The notes under the pieces: model-generated
Seen by the model: only the letters and a program-made list of their open reading frames with translations
The model's database searches: none
What the model was told of the DNA's origin: nothing
Shown: positions 35,130-44,425 of the stretch, piece after piece
Numbering within the stretch: the first letter of the stretch is position 1
Layout of the letters: the number at the start of each line of letters is the position of its first letter
NCBI RefSeq assembly: GCF_026013545.1
Contig: NZ_JAPDOG010000007.1
Span: forward strand, 1-64,000
DNA from: Defluviimonas salinarum
GTDB taxonomy: Bacteria; Pseudomonadota; Alphaproteobacteria; Rhodobacterales; Rhodobacteraceae
Direction of reading: 5' to 3'
DNA length: 64,000 bases
Position numbers and translations under genes: made by a program

Positions 35130-35133
35130 CCCG

Positions 35134-35691
35134 ATGCGCCGCGCTGCCCTCGCCTGCCTTTTCTGTGCCCTTGCCGGCTGCGCCGGCAACGCCGACCGGT
35201 TCCTGATCGACACGCCGGCGGCGGCGACACCGATCGCCGTTCCGGTCGCGACGATCGAGGTCCGCGACGTGTCGCTGCCGGCCTACGCCGCCGCGATCGA
35301 GATCTCGCAGGAGGAACAGGGCGGCGCCCTGCGCAACATCCGCACCTCGCTCTGGGCCGACGAGCCGGTGCGCGGCGTGACCGCCGCACTCGCCCGCAGC
35401 CTCGACAATGCGACCAGCGCGACCGTCGCTGCCGAGCCCTGGCCGCTCTCCGAGCCCGCCGACGCCCGGCTCGACGTCCGGGTCGAGCGGATGCTGGCAC
35501 GGGCCGACGGCGGCTTCGACTTTACGGGCCAATACGCGATCTCCGCGCCCGACGGGGCGGTTCGCGAGCGGCTGGAACGGTTCGACATCCACATTCCGGC
35601 TGCTCAGACCGGGCCGTCCGGCGTCGCCGCGGCCAGCGGTGCCGCGATCGCGGCCCTCGCGACCGAGATCGCCCGCACCCTCGCGCGCTGA
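35134..35691 (+). CDS. pqiC: PqiC-like outer-membrane lipoprotein
   Basis: 185 residues with the lipoprotein signal MRRAALACLFCALAGC (lipobox LAGC, residues 13-16) and the ABC-type transport auxiliary lipoprotein domain (formerly DUF330/DUF3280-like). In E. coli PqiC sits on the outer membrane and docks the PqiB tube. It lies 4 bases after pqiB and closes the pqi operon. Confidence 0.85.
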   Translation: MRRAALACLFCALAGCAGNADRFLIDTPAAATPIAVPVATIEVRDVSLPAYAAAIEISQEEQGGALRNIRTSLWADEPVRGVTAALARSLDNATSATVAAEPWPLSEPADARLDVRVERMLARADGGFDFTGQYAISAPDGAVRERLERFDIHIPAAQTGPSGVAAASGAAIAALATEIARTLAR

Positions 35692-36639
35692 TCCGCGCCG
35701 TCACCGGCCCAGCCCCGCCGGCCGGCATCGCGACGGCCACTGGCCTGCGTCCCCGACGTCGGCAATCGGGATCGACCGGGCACCCTCCGGCTGAATCACT
35801 CCTGCCCCTGTCCCGCCAGTCGGCAGACCCGACCGACATCGCCACAGCCCGAGCGCCGCAATCCTGATGCGCTCAAACGACTTCGTCCGCACACACGCGC
35901 TCTATCGCATCGTTGGCGGCCATCTTCATCAGGACCGACGCTCAAGCAGCGGCCCAGAAAATCCGCTCTCACAACGCGTTGCGATCCGTGCTTCCGTCCA
36001 CGAGCGAGGAACGCACTCCGGGCCGACGCTCCGGCCGGTCCTTGCGGCTGGCCTCGGTGCCTTACGTCGTCACCCGTCCCGCCATCGGCTCGCGCAAGTT
36101 CCGCCGCGACGCATCGCCGCATCGTCGGCAAAAACACTGCGCCAAACTCAAGCCAGGTGACAATCCCCCGCTCTGGTCCACCGACGCGCCCGCTCCGCCC
36201 CTCTCTCGCCCTGCCCCGACGCGTTCCATCCCGACCCGGGCGCCAGGAGGCCGAGTCGCCGCAGCCATCTCTCAGGTTTCCCGAACCATTCCGTCATTCG
36301 ACCGACCTTCGCACATCGCCACCGGACCCCGTACACCGCCGCGATCCCCAAAGGTCGCGATGGAACGCTCCGTGGCTGGGCGACCGGCCACGCCCCCGAT
36401 CAGGCTCAAATACCCCCGGAGCCATCCCGAGCAGGGCGCCCATCCCCGCCGCCGCGCATACCCGGAAGCCCATCGGCCGCTCGATCGCCGGCTCATCCCG
36501 GCAGCCCGTCGACATGACCGGACGCTCCGCTTACCCGAGCCGCTGTCATCTCCAAGCGGCACGGTCGATCCCGTAGCGCCCGTGGCCCCACTCCACGTCA
36601 GCGACCACGCCCCTTCCGCCTTGCCGACCCGGCCAGTGA
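35692..36639. other. Long gene-free stretch between pqiC and the GGDEF gene
   Basis: About 950 bases in a densely coded region. Open frames exist on both strands (for example a 320-codon one from 35913), but they are Pro/Arg/Ser-rich, lack the usual codon bias and run into the antisense of the GGDEF gene. I see no tRNA, hairpin terminator or repeat that explains it. It may be decayed coding DNA or a non-coding RNA locus. Confidence 0.5.
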
Positions 36640-37695
36640 TCACCCTCCGTTGTCCGGCATCGGTTTCATCCCGCCCGCGTCATCGGACCCGACCCAGTGG
36701 ATCGTGCATCGCCCCCGCCCCCGCCGCTTGGAGACGTAGAGCGCGGAATCGGCGTCGCTCAGCAGCCGATCCGCATCGGGCGCGGCGTAGGCTGCCGACA
36801 GGGTCGCCCCGATGCTGCCGGAGATCCGGCACTCGCGGCCCTCGAAGGAAACCGGACGCTCCAGCCCGGCAATGATGCGCGCCCCGATCTTCATGACTTC
36901 CTCCCCGTCGATCGGGCCGCCGAGGATCAGCACGAACTCGTCCCCCCCGACGCGCGCCACCACGTCCTCGACCCGCGTGTGCGCACGCAAGACCTCGGCG
37001 ACATGGCTCAGCACGAGATCTCCGGCCGCATGGCCGAGCGTGTCGTTTACCGCCTTGAAGAAATCGAGGTCGAGATGCAGTAGCGCGAAGCCCACGCCGC
37101 CGCGCCGGACCGCGGCGAGCGCCCGCGCGAGGGCCTGATCGAGCGCCCGCCGGTTCGCGAGCCCGGTCAACGCATCGCTCAGCGCCTGCGCTTCGGCCGC
37201 CCGCTGCGCCACCATGAGCCGACGGTTCATCGCCGCAAGCTCCTCCATCACCGCTTCCTTGACCTCGGTCAGGTAGAGCAACTCCACTGTCAGGTCGGTC
37301 GGGGCGAAATCGCGGTTGCTCAGCGCGTGCTCACGAACCGCTGCGGCGACCCGGATGCCGAACGAGAGGTTGAGGATCGCGCCCTGGCCGTCGAGCAGAG
37401 GGATGCAGAGCCCGCGCAGCGCGGTGCGCGGTGGCTGGCGAAGCGAGAGATGCAGCCGCTGTCCGGCGAGTGGACGCAGTTCCACCATTGTCGCCACCAA
37501 CTGCGGCCGGCTCACCTCGAACACCTCGAAGAACCGCATCCCGACCAGATCCAGCCCGTCGCAGAGCTTGGCCAGTGTCGGCCCGACGCAGCGGATATGC
37601 CCGCTCGGCGCGATCCAAAGGAACATCGGCATCAGCCGGCCGAGTTCCGCCTCGGCGATGCAGGCCGGATCTGATCTCAGCGCGCCGTCCATCAC
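36640..37695 (-). CDS. HNOBA-GGDEF diguanylate cyclase
   Basis: 351 residues. The first 120 residues form a PAS-like HNOBA domain (haem-NO-binding-associated; WIAPSGHIRCVG, FFEVFEVSRPQL), then a coiled region and a GGDEF domain with intact active site GGDEF at 250-254 and product-inhibition site RVED at 241-244. It should make cyclic di-GMP. Its start overlaps the stop of the H-NOX gene upstream (ATGA), so sensor and cyclase are co-translated, the usual H-NOX / c-di-GMP pairing. Confidence 0.9.
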   Translation of the reverse strand: MMDGALRSDPACIAEAELGRLMPMFLWIAPSGHIRCVGPTLAKLCDGLDLVGMRFFEVFEVSRPQLVATMVELRPLAGQRLHLSLRQPPRTALRGLCIPLLDGQGAILNLSFGIRVAAAVREHALSNRDFAPTDLTVELLYLTEVKEAVMEELAAMNRRLMVAQRAAEAQALSDALTGLANRRALDQALARALAAVRRGGVGFALLHLDLDFFKAVNDTLGHAAGDLVLSHVAEVLRAHTRVEDVVARVGGDEFVLILGGPIDGEEVMKIGARIIAGLERPVSFEGRECRISGSIGATLSAAYAAPDADRLLSDADSALYVSKRRGRGRCTIHWVGSDDAGGMKPMPDNGG

Positions 37696-38273
37696 CCCCG
37701 CCCCGGTCGCGCGAGATCGAAATGCCGGCCCGACGCGAACTGCGCTTCAAGCAGTTCGATCGTTACGGTGTCCGTCAAGCCCTGTGCGGCGCCTGCCTCG
37801 ATCAGCGCCAGCGCACCGAAATCGTCCGCCATCGCGCGCAGGACCCCGGCGAAGACCGCCGCATATCCCGGATGCCCGCCGCGGCACAACAACGTGTACC
37901 GCCCCGGCCCGGTGGCGATCATCGAGAGATCCGCCATGTCGACCTCGGGCACGGCGAGGCGCACCCGATCCGGCAGTTCGTCGAGCGACAGAAGGAAGTC
38001 GGCATAGTCCACGCCGCCAAATCGCAGGAGCCGCCGTAGCGGCTCGCGGCCGGCGAGATAGATGCCGAGATCCTCCAGCAGGGCTTCACGCGGCTTGACC
38101 AGCCGCCGCGCCGCGGCGTCGATGACCGCATCGGTCAAGGCATCGTCGTAGCTCATCATTGCCTCGAAGCCCTGCGCCTCGAGGCCCGCGTCGGCCGCGA
38201 CCGCGGCCCAGAGCGCGAGACCGTAGGTGTCGCGCAGGAAACACTGGATCGACCGGTTGACGAGACCGTGCAT
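37692..38273 (-). CDS. H-NOX (haem-NO-binding) domain protein lacking haem ligands
   Basis: 193 residues, full H-NOX length, opening MHGLVNRSIQCFLRDTYG as in the family. The fold signatures align through AGVLRAMADDFGAL. In canonical H-NOX the iron ligand is the His of D-E-V-H; here the segment reads DELP, with Pro101 at that place. The porphyrin-clamping Y-x-S-x-R is C130-x-G132-x-H134. Haem binding in the normal way is therefore unlikely. It is coupled to the HNOBA-GGDEF gene, so it probably still controls c-di-GMP synthesis by another signal. A lineage-wide variant is possible. Confidence 0.85.
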   Translation of the reverse strand: MHGLVNRSIQCFLRDTYGLALWAAVAADAGLEAQGFEAMMSYDDALTDAVIDAAARRLVKPREALLEDLGIYLAGREPLRRLLRFGGVDYADFLLSLDELPDRVRLAVPEVDMADLSMIATGPGRYTLLCRGGHPGYAAVFAGVLRAMADDFGALALIEAGAAQGLTDTVTIELLEAQFASGRHFDLARPGRG

Positions 38274-38366
38274 GGCACACCCTTCCCTATCCGGGACCGA
38301 GCCTAGACCGGTTCGCGTTAAGAAACGGCAAAGCCGGGCAGGGTCGCGCCACGAGGCCTGTTCGAG

Positions 38367-40001
38367 CTACTTGAGAACGGAGGATCCTGCGCTGAGCCGC
38401 AGCGCGCGTTGCGGCACGAGCGCAATCTCGCCGGCCGCGAGCGTCGTGAAGATCCACTCCACCTCTCCCGTTCCGAGCCGAACACTCCGCGTCTCGGTCA
38501 TGGCCGCGCCATCCGGGCCCTGCGGTTCGTAGAGCGTGACGTCCAGCCGCCCCATCCCGCCCGGGTCGATCCGGTCGAGTGCCAGCACCATCGCCTCGGC
38601 GCCCGCCACTTCGGGGACGAAGTCGGCCAGGACGACCGCGCACCCCGGAAGGCCCGGTGCCGCGTTCCGGTCGCAGGCAGCCTCCCAGTCCCGGCCCTCA
38701 TGCGCCAGCGCGCCCTCGAACCAGTCCGGCAGCGCAGCGCCCGCTGGCACCCGCAGCGCGCCGGCGCGGAGCGCCGCGAGCCGCGCCTCGACCCCGGTGC
38801 CGGGCCGCTCCGCCCAGCGGTTCGTTGCGGTCCGCGCCCAGTTCACCTCGGCCGCCAGCGGCGACGCCCGCGGGTGATCGCCAAGCGCCGGCAGCCGGTC
38901 GAGCATGACCGGCCCGCTCCGTCCCCAGTCGTTCTGCATCTCCCAGACCGGCAGCTCCGCCGTCGCGGCCCGGCCATCGGCATATCGCGCCGCCTGGCTC
39001 GCGACCGAGATCGCGCCCGCATCGAGAACCGGCGTCAGCCACAGCGCCGCGAGCCCGACGAAGATCAGCGCAACGGCGACATTGCCGCGCCGGATCCGCG
39101 CCATCAAGTCGCCGGGGCCGAGGGCCGCACCTGCGTAGAGCGCGCCATAAGCCAGCAGGACCGCCGCGCCCGCGGCCGCCAGCACCCGCTCCGGCGTCCA
39201 GCCGTAGTCGCGCACCCTGAGCCAGATCGCCCAGGCGGCAAGCCTCGCCAGTACCGGCAGCACGAGCGCCAGCCCCCGCGCCGCGCCCCGCATGACCCGG
39301 CCCTGCACCGGCTCCGCCTCTTCGTCCGCCACCGCGATCGACACGAGCGCGACCGCCGCGATGGCGATCGCCATCAGCAGGCCCGCCGTCGAGCGGCCGC
39401 CGAAAAGCTCCGACAGGCCGCGCGCCGGCAGCCCGGCGAGGAAGGCGAGGCTCACCGTCAGCCCCACCGGAACGAACAGCCGCAGAAGCCGCAACACCAG
39501 CCGCGGCACGACGATGTCGGCGACATCGCCCAGAACCGCGAGGCTGAGCCCGACGGAGGTGCCGCTCACGACCGGCCCGAACCAATCCGTCCGCATCAAC
39601 AGGCGCAGGACGTCGATCCCGACGAGAATGAGCAATTCGCTGCTGAGATTGACCACCATCCAGACGATCCCGACGAAGATCAGCGTCGCCATCGCGAAAG
39701 CAGCGGCGAGCGGGTGACCGTCGTGAACGATGGCCTCGGGCGCGTCGTGGCGCAAGCTCACCCGGACCACCAGCGCCGCGACCGGCGCGGCGAGCCCGGC
39801 GGCCATCAGCACGACCCGCCGGCTCCGCATCGTGTCCGCGAGGATGTGCGCGACTCCGAAGAAGACCAGCGCAAAGACCGTGAGCCCGAGCACCGGCCGG
39901 GTCAGACCGGCCTTCCAGCTCGTCATCGCCGCCCAGAGGCTCGCACCGCCGAGCACGCCCAAGCCGCCGCGCATCACGCGCTCTACCTGCTCGCCAGTCA
40001 T
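38367..40001 (-). CDS. DUF4153 integral membrane protein
   Basis: 544 residues with about ten membrane helices in the first 350 residues and a soluble C-terminal domain. The family hallmark is RVRDYGWTPERV near residues 262-273, matching the R-x-x-x-Y-G-W/L-T-x-x-R pattern of DUF4153. Function unknown. It is followed downstream by the H-NOX gene on the same strand with a gap of about 90 bases, so cotranscription is possible but not shown. Confidence 0.82.
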   Translation of the reverse strand: MTGEQVERVMRGGLGVLGGASLWAAMTSWKAGLTRPVLGLTVFALVFFGVAHILADTMRSRRVVLMAAGLAAPVAALVVRVSLRHDAPEAIVHDGHPLAAAFAMATLIFVGIVWMVVNLSSELLILVGIDVLRLLMRTDWFGPVVSGTSVGLSLAVLGDVADIVVPRLVLRLLRLFVPVGLTVSLAFLAGLPARGLSELFGGRSTAGLLMAIAIAAVALVSIAVADEEAEPVQGRVMRGAARGLALVLPVLARLAAWAIWLRVRDYGWTPERVLAAAGAAVLLAYGALYAGAALGPGDLMARIRRGNVAVALIFVGLAALWLTPVLDAGAISVASQAARYADGRAATAELPVWEMQNDWGRSGPVMLDRLPALGDHPRASPLAAEVNWARTATNRWAERPGTGVEARLAALRAGALRVPAGAALPDWFEGALAHEGRDWEAACDRNAAPGLPGCAVVLADFVPEVAGAEAMVLALDRIDPGGMGRLDVTLYEPQGPDGAAMTETRSVRLGTGEVEWIFTTLAAGEIALVPQRALRLSAGSSVLK

Positions 40002-40208
40002 GGCTCCGCCGCGCCCTGCCTGCCCGCCGGAAGCCTATCTACCCCGGCGGCAGCCACAACCCGCAACCGCCGGCCGGGCACAGGCCCGCCGCCCCCTGCT
40101 GCTCCGGATATCCCCCGCGATGCGGCACCCGAGCGACCTTCGCCCCGGCGAAGGTCGCGAGAGGAAAACCATGTGCGCGGGCCTGCCCGCGCACTCCGCT
40201 TGGTCGGC

Positions 40209-41762
40209 TCAGAAGTCGGTGGGCGCGCCGCCCTCCAGCTTGCGGCGCTCGACGAAGGCCTTCAGCTCTTCGCGGACCGCGTTCTCCATCGGCGGCGCCT
40301 CGAACTCGGCGATGATCGCCTTGAAGATCCGGTGCGCCCGCTCGGCCGTCCAGACCGAGCCGTCGAGCTGCCAGGCCTCGTAGTTGCGCCAGTCCGAGGC
40401 GATCGGCTGGTAGAAGGCCGTCGTGTAGCGGTCCTGGGTATGCTGGCAGCCGAAGTAATGGCCCTCGGAGCCAACCTCGGCGATCGTGTCGATGGCGATC
40501 TCGTCCGGCCCCGTGGCCCAGACCTCGGGCTCCATGTAGCGCTGCATCATCTGCAGCACCTCGCAGTCCATCACGAACTTCTCCGGGGACGCGATCAGCC
40601 CGCCCTCGAGCCAGCCCGCCGCGTGGTAGACCATGTTGGTGCCCGACTGTATCGCCGCCCAGAGCGAGTTGCAGGTCTCCCACATCGCCTGGCCGTCCGG
40701 CACGTTCGCCGCGCAGACGCCCGAGGATCTGAGGGGCAGCTTGTAGAACCGCGCCATCTGGCCGGTCATCTGCGTCGCGCGCATGTATTCCGGTGTGCCG
40801 AAGGCGGGCGCGCCCGACTTCATGTCGACGTTCGAGGTGAAGGTGCCGATCCCGACCGGCGCCCCTGGCGCCACGTATTGCAGAAGCACGATCGCCGCCA
40901 GCGCCTCGGCGATCGAAAGCGTTACCGCGCCCGACATCGTCACCGGCGCCATTGCCCCGGCGAGCGTGAACGGCGTCACGACCACCGCCTGCCCGTTCCG
41001 CGCCAGCCGCAAGGCCCCGTCGATCATCGGAAAATCGTGCTTCAGCGGCGAGACCGAGTTGATGTTGGTATACATGTGCGGGCGGGCGCGGAACGCCTCC
41101 TCGCTCAGCCCCCCGGCGATGCGGACCATCTCCATCCCGTCCTCGACCCGCTCCTTGCCCAGCGCATAGGCGTGGCAGACCTTGTCGGTCAGCGTGAGCT
41201 TCTCGTAGAGGCAGTCGAGATGGCGGATCGACGGATGCACGTCGATCGGCTCGACCGGGTAGCCGCCGGCGAAATGGATGCAGTTGAAATACTGCGTCAG
41301 CTTGATGAAGTCGCGGAAGCCCTCCATGAAGCCCGAGACCTTGCCGCGCTCCAGGTCCCAGTAGTTCGGCGGCGAGGAGACGTTGCCGAAGAGGATGTGC
41401 TTGCCGCCCATCGGCAGCGCGCGGGCCGGGTTGCGCGGGGTGATGGTGAACTCGGACGGCGCGCGGCCGACCATCTCCATCACGAAATCCTCGTCCATGC
41501 GGACGGTGTCGCCCTCGACCTTGCAGCCGGCCTGCTTGAAGATCGCCAGTGCCTCGTCGTTGAAGAAGCGGATGCCGATCTCGCTCAGGATCCGCATCGC
41601 GCCCTTGTGGATCGCCTCGACGCCCTCGGGCCCCATCGGCTCGATCGGCCGGTCCGGATTGACCGGAATGCGCCACGGCATCTGGTCGATGGTCTTGACC
41701 CCGGCCCGCTCGGCATGGCCGGCGCGCCCGCCCGCCCGCTTGCGCCTGATTTCGCTCGACAT
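40209..41762 (-). CDS. Trimethylamine methyltransferase family (MttB superfamily), second copy
   Basis: 517 residues, uninterrupted by TAG, so a non-pyrrolysine MttB-superfamily member like the one at 17391. The two differ greatly in sequence and this one carries an N-terminal basic leader (SSEIRRKRAGGRAGHAER). Glycine betaine or another quaternary amine is the likely substrate class. The ATG at 41762 follows GGGAGG with 7 bases between. It stands alone on the minus strand between DUF4153 and a HAD phosphatase, with no corrinoid or tetrahydrofolate gene next to it. Confidence 0.87.
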   Translation of the reverse strand: MSSEIRRKRAGGRAGHAERAGVKTIDQMPWRIPVNPDRPIEPMGPEGVEAIHKGAMRILSEIGIRFFNDEALAIFKQAGCKVEGDTVRMDEDFVMEMVGRAPSEFTITPRNPARALPMGGKHILFGNVSSPPNYWDLERGKVSGFMEGFRDFIKLTQYFNCIHFAGGYPVEPIDVHPSIRHLDCLYEKLTLTDKVCHAYALGKERVEDGMEMVRIAGGLSEEAFRARPHMYTNINSVSPLKHDFPMIDGALRLARNGQAVVVTPFTLAGAMAPVTMSGAVTLSIAEALAAIVLLQYVAPGAPVGIGTFTSNVDMKSGAPAFGTPEYMRATQMTGQMARFYKLPLRSSGVCAANVPDGQAMWETCNSLWAAIQSGTNMVYHAAGWLEGGLIASPEKFVMDCEVLQMMQRYMEPEVWATGPDEIAIDTIAEVGSEGHYFGCQHTQDRYTTAFYQPIASDWRNYEAWQLDGSVWTAERAHRIFKAIIAEFEAPPMENAVREELKAFVERRKLEGGAPTDF

Positions 41763-41861
41763 GCCCTGTCCTCCCATGCCCGTCCCGGACAGCATCGGCA
41801 GGCGGCGACCACACTTCGCCGCGCTCTGCGACAGGACTGCGTCGTTTTTAGGACAAGCCGC

Positions 41862-42572
41862 TCAGGTTACGGCCATGACCTGCGTATCGATCCATCGCGG
41901 CAGATGGCCGATATCGGGCAGGACCACGTCGGCGAGCGGGGCCAGTTCCTCGGCCTCGGCGACGCCGGTCAGCACCGCCACCGTGCGCATTCCCGCCGCG
42001 CGCCCCGCGACGAGGTCGTGGCGGCTGTCGCCGACCATCGCGACGCTCTCGGGGTCAAGCCCCTGCGAGCGCGCGAAGGCCAGAAGCGGGCCCGGATCGG
42101 GTTTCGCGCCGTGACCGCTGTCGAAGCCCGAGACGAACTGGAAGAAGCGCGCGACATCGGCGGCGCGCAGATGCGCATGGGCCGGCTCCTCGGCGTCGTT
42201 CGTTGCAAGGCCGAGCCTCAGGCCACGCGCGGTCAGCGCCTCGAAGAGCGGCACGAGCGGCGTCGCGGCGACAAGGTCGGTCACCGCCGCCATCGCATTC
42301 ATCCGCGCCACCAGCACGGCATGATCGGCGCCGGGCAGATGCGGCAGCAGGTAGGTCGCGATCTCGGGCGCGGTATGGGCGATCACCGGGCTGTCCGGGG
42401 CGAAGCTGCCGTCGGACAGGTCATAGCCGATCGCCGTGCCGAGCGTCGCGGCGAGATCGGTCGACCCGCCCGCCAGCTCCTCCAGAATACGCCGCGACCA
42501 GCCGCCCCATGTCGCGCGGAAGTCGAAGAGCGTGCCATCCTTGTCGAAGACGAGGCCGCGGATCTCGGTCAT
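41862..42572 (-). CDS. HAD family hydrolase (phosphoglycolate phosphatase-like)
   Basis: 236 residues. HAD motif I reads DKDGTLFDF (residues 10-18), motif II T in LATND near 134-138, motif III Lys in KPDPGPL near 167-173 and motif IV GDSRHD near 191-196, so a complete catalytic set and an alpha-helical cap (subclass C1). Phosphoglycolate or another small phosphate ester is the likely substrate. A strong GGGAGGAAT precedes the ATG. It is upstream of mttB copy 2 on the same strand with a 100-base gap. Confidence 0.88.
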   Translation of the reverse strand: MTEIRGLVFDKDGTLFDFRATWGGWSRRILEELAGGSTDLAATLGTAIGYDLSDGSFAPDSPVIAHTAPEIATYLLPHLPGADHAVLVARMNAMAAVTDLVAATPLVPLFEALTARGLRLGLATNDAEEPAHAHLRAADVARFFQFVSGFDSGHGAKPDPGPLLAFARSQGLDPESVAMVGDSRHDLVAGRAAGMRTVAVLTGVAEAEELAPLADVVLPDIGHLPRWIDTQVMAVT

Positions 42573-42657
42573 GATTCCTCCCGTTCCCGCTTTGGCGGGT
42601 TTCGCGCCAGACCCTGCCGGTTTTCCGACCGCAAGGCAACGCCGAAGGCCGATGGCC

Positions 42658-42954
42658 TCAGGTCCAGTGGGTCTCGGCCCCGCCCGGCAGCGCCTGCCGC
42701 GCCGCCATCGGCACCGTGTAATCGTAGCCCGCCGCGTCGCAAAAGCCGATCACCCAGGCATCGTCCATCAGCAGGAAGTCGAGCACCGAGACGAGAAAAT
42801 CCGGCTCCGCCGCGCGGTTGCGGAGTTCGGCCGCCGAGAGCCCGCTCGCGCCGAGGAAAACCGGCAGCAGGTCCTCCTCTCCGGCAATCCACGAAAGCGC
42901 CCGGAGCGCCAGGGTTTCGGCGAAGTCCCGCCCGACCGCCATTGTGTTTCGCAT
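42658..42954 (-). CDS. DUF3572 family protein
   Basis: 98 residues, all-helical, with the family pattern LALRALSWIAGEEDLLPVFL and FLVSVLDFLLMDDAWV. In many alphaproteobacteria a DUF3572 gene lies divergent from pleD, exactly as here, 88 bases apart. Function unknown. GAGG is 9 bases before the ATG at 42954. A second in-frame ATG four codons on could be used. Confidence 0.82.
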   Translation of the reverse strand: MRNTMAVGRDFAETLALRALSWIAGEEDLLPVFLGASGLSAAELRNRAAEPDFLVSVLDFLLMDDAWVIGFCDAAGYDYTVPMAARQALPGGAETHWT

Positions 42955-43042
42955 TCGTTACCGCCTCGGAAAGCATTTCTTAACCATTGTGACCGAAAGA
43001 TGAGCGTAACGGACGCGCATGTAAACGGGACGGAGCTGCATC

Positions 43043-44416
43043 GTGGCTGGGAAGATTCTCATCGTGGACGACGTCGCGACGAACCGTATCGTGCTGAAGG
43101 TCAAACTCGCCTCGGCCTTCTATGAAACCGTGCAGGCCGCCTGCGGCGCCGAGGCGCTGAAACTGGCGCGCGGAATGCGGCCCGATCTCGTGCTCCTCGA
43201 TGTCGAACTGCCCGACATGAACGGGATCGAGGTCTGCCGGCGGCTCAAGGCCGATCCGGCGACCAGCGACATCCCGGTGGTGATGGTCACCGCCTTCCAC
43301 GACCATGCCCGCAAGATGGAGGCGCTCGCCGCCGGCGCGGAAGAGGTGTTCTGGAAACCGCTCGACGAGGCGGTGCTGATGGCACGGCTGCGGAGCCTCC
43401 TCCGGGCGCGCGAGACAGCCGAACAGCTCGGCCTGCGCGACGGCACCTACCGCGAGCTTGGCTTCGCCGAGGGGCCGCAGCCCTTCGCCGGCCCCGCCCT
43501 CGTCGGCCTGATCGCCGGCCGGGCCGAGACCGCGCTCGCCTGGAAACGTGACCTCACCGGCCACCTGAACGACCGGCTCCAGGTGCTCGACGGCACCGCG
43601 GTGCTCGGCGACCTCGGCTCGGGGCCGGTGCCGGACGTCTTCGTCGTCGCCGCCGACCTCGCGCGGCCGGGTGACGGCCTCACGCTGATGTCGGAGCTGC
43701 GCTCGCGGCCCGCGACCCGCTTCTCGGCGGTCTGCGTGATGCTGCCGCGCGCCGGGCGCGACACCGCCGCCATGGCGCTCGACCTCGGCGCGAGCGACCT
43801 GATCGAACCCGGCGCCGACCCGGTCGAGATGGCGCTCCGGATCCGCACCCAGATCGCGCGCAAGCGGCAGTCCGACCGGCTCCGCGCCTCGCTCGAGAAC
43901 GGGCTCAGGCTCGCGATGACCGACCCGCTCACCGGGCTCAACAACCGCCGCTACGCGCTGCCGCATCTCGCCCGGATCGCCGAACGGGCCCGTGCGGCCG
44001 GGCGCCAGTTCGCGGTCATGGTGCTCGACCTCGACCGCTTCAAGGCGATCAACGACAGCCGTGGCCATGCCGCCGGCGACGCGGTGCTGATCGAGGTGGC
44101 GGCACGACTGCGCGGCAACCTGCGCGCCGTCGACCTCCTCGCCCGGATCGGCGGCGAGGAATTCCTCGTGGCGCTTCCCGACACCACGCCCGAAGCGGCG
44201 CAAGCCACCGCCGAGCGGCTGCGCCGGGTGATCGGCGACCGGCCCGTGCCGATGCCCGACGGCGCGGCCGCGATCCCGGTCACGCTCTCGATCGGCCTTG
44301 CGCTCGGACCGGGGCCTGCGTCTGTAGAGGATCTCGTCGATCTCGCCGACCGTGCGCTCATGGGCTCCAAGGCCGATGGCCGCAATATCGTCACGGTCGG
44401 TCGCAGCGCCGCCTGA
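43043..44416 (+). CDS. pleD: PleD-type response regulator diguanylate cyclase (REC-REC-GGDEF)
   Basis: 457 residues. REC1 (1-120) has the phospho-acceptor D53 in LLDVELPDMNG and the switch Lys in FWKPLDE. REC2 (about 150-285) has Ala where the acceptor Asp should be (FVVAADLARPGDG), matching the adaptor role of the second receiver in PleD. The GGDEF domain has GGEEF at 370-374 and an inhibition site RAVD at 361-364. It produces cyclic di-GMP when REC1 phosphorylation drives dimerisation. GTG start. Second cyclase gene within 7 kb. The divK partner is not adjacent. Confidence 0.92.
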   Translation: MAGKILIVDDVATNRIVLKVKLASAFYETVQAACGAEALKLARGMRPDLVLLDVELPDMNGIEVCRRLKADPATSDIPVVMVTAFHDHARKMEALAAGAEEVFWKPLDEAVLMARLRSLLRARETAEQLGLRDGTYRELGFAEGPQPFAGPALVGLIAGRAETALAWKRDLTGHLNDRLQVLDGTAVLGDLGSGPVPDVFVVAADLARPGDGLTLMSELRSRPATRFSAVCVMLPRAGRDTAAMALDLGASDLIEPGADPVEMALRIRTQIARKRQSDRLRASLENGLRLAMTDPLTGLNNRRYALPHLARIAERARAAGRQFAVMVLDLDRFKAINDSRGHAAGDAVLIEVAARLRGNLRAVDLLARIGGEEFLVALPDTTPEAAQATAERLRRVIGDRPVPMPDGAAAIPVTLSIGLALGPGPASVEDLVDLADRALMGSKADGRNIVTVGRSAA

Positions 44417-44425
44417 GCTGCAGCC

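Noticed and set aside
35913-36875. A 320-codon open frame on the + strand
   Set aside because: Pro/Arg/Ser-rich, without domain motifs, and runs into the antisense of the GGDEF gene.
38409-42983. A 1524-codon open frame on the + strand
   Set aside because: It is the antisense of the DUF4153, MttB and HAD genes; the product is His/Arg/Gln-rich with no family match and such long shadow frames are normal in high-GC DNA.
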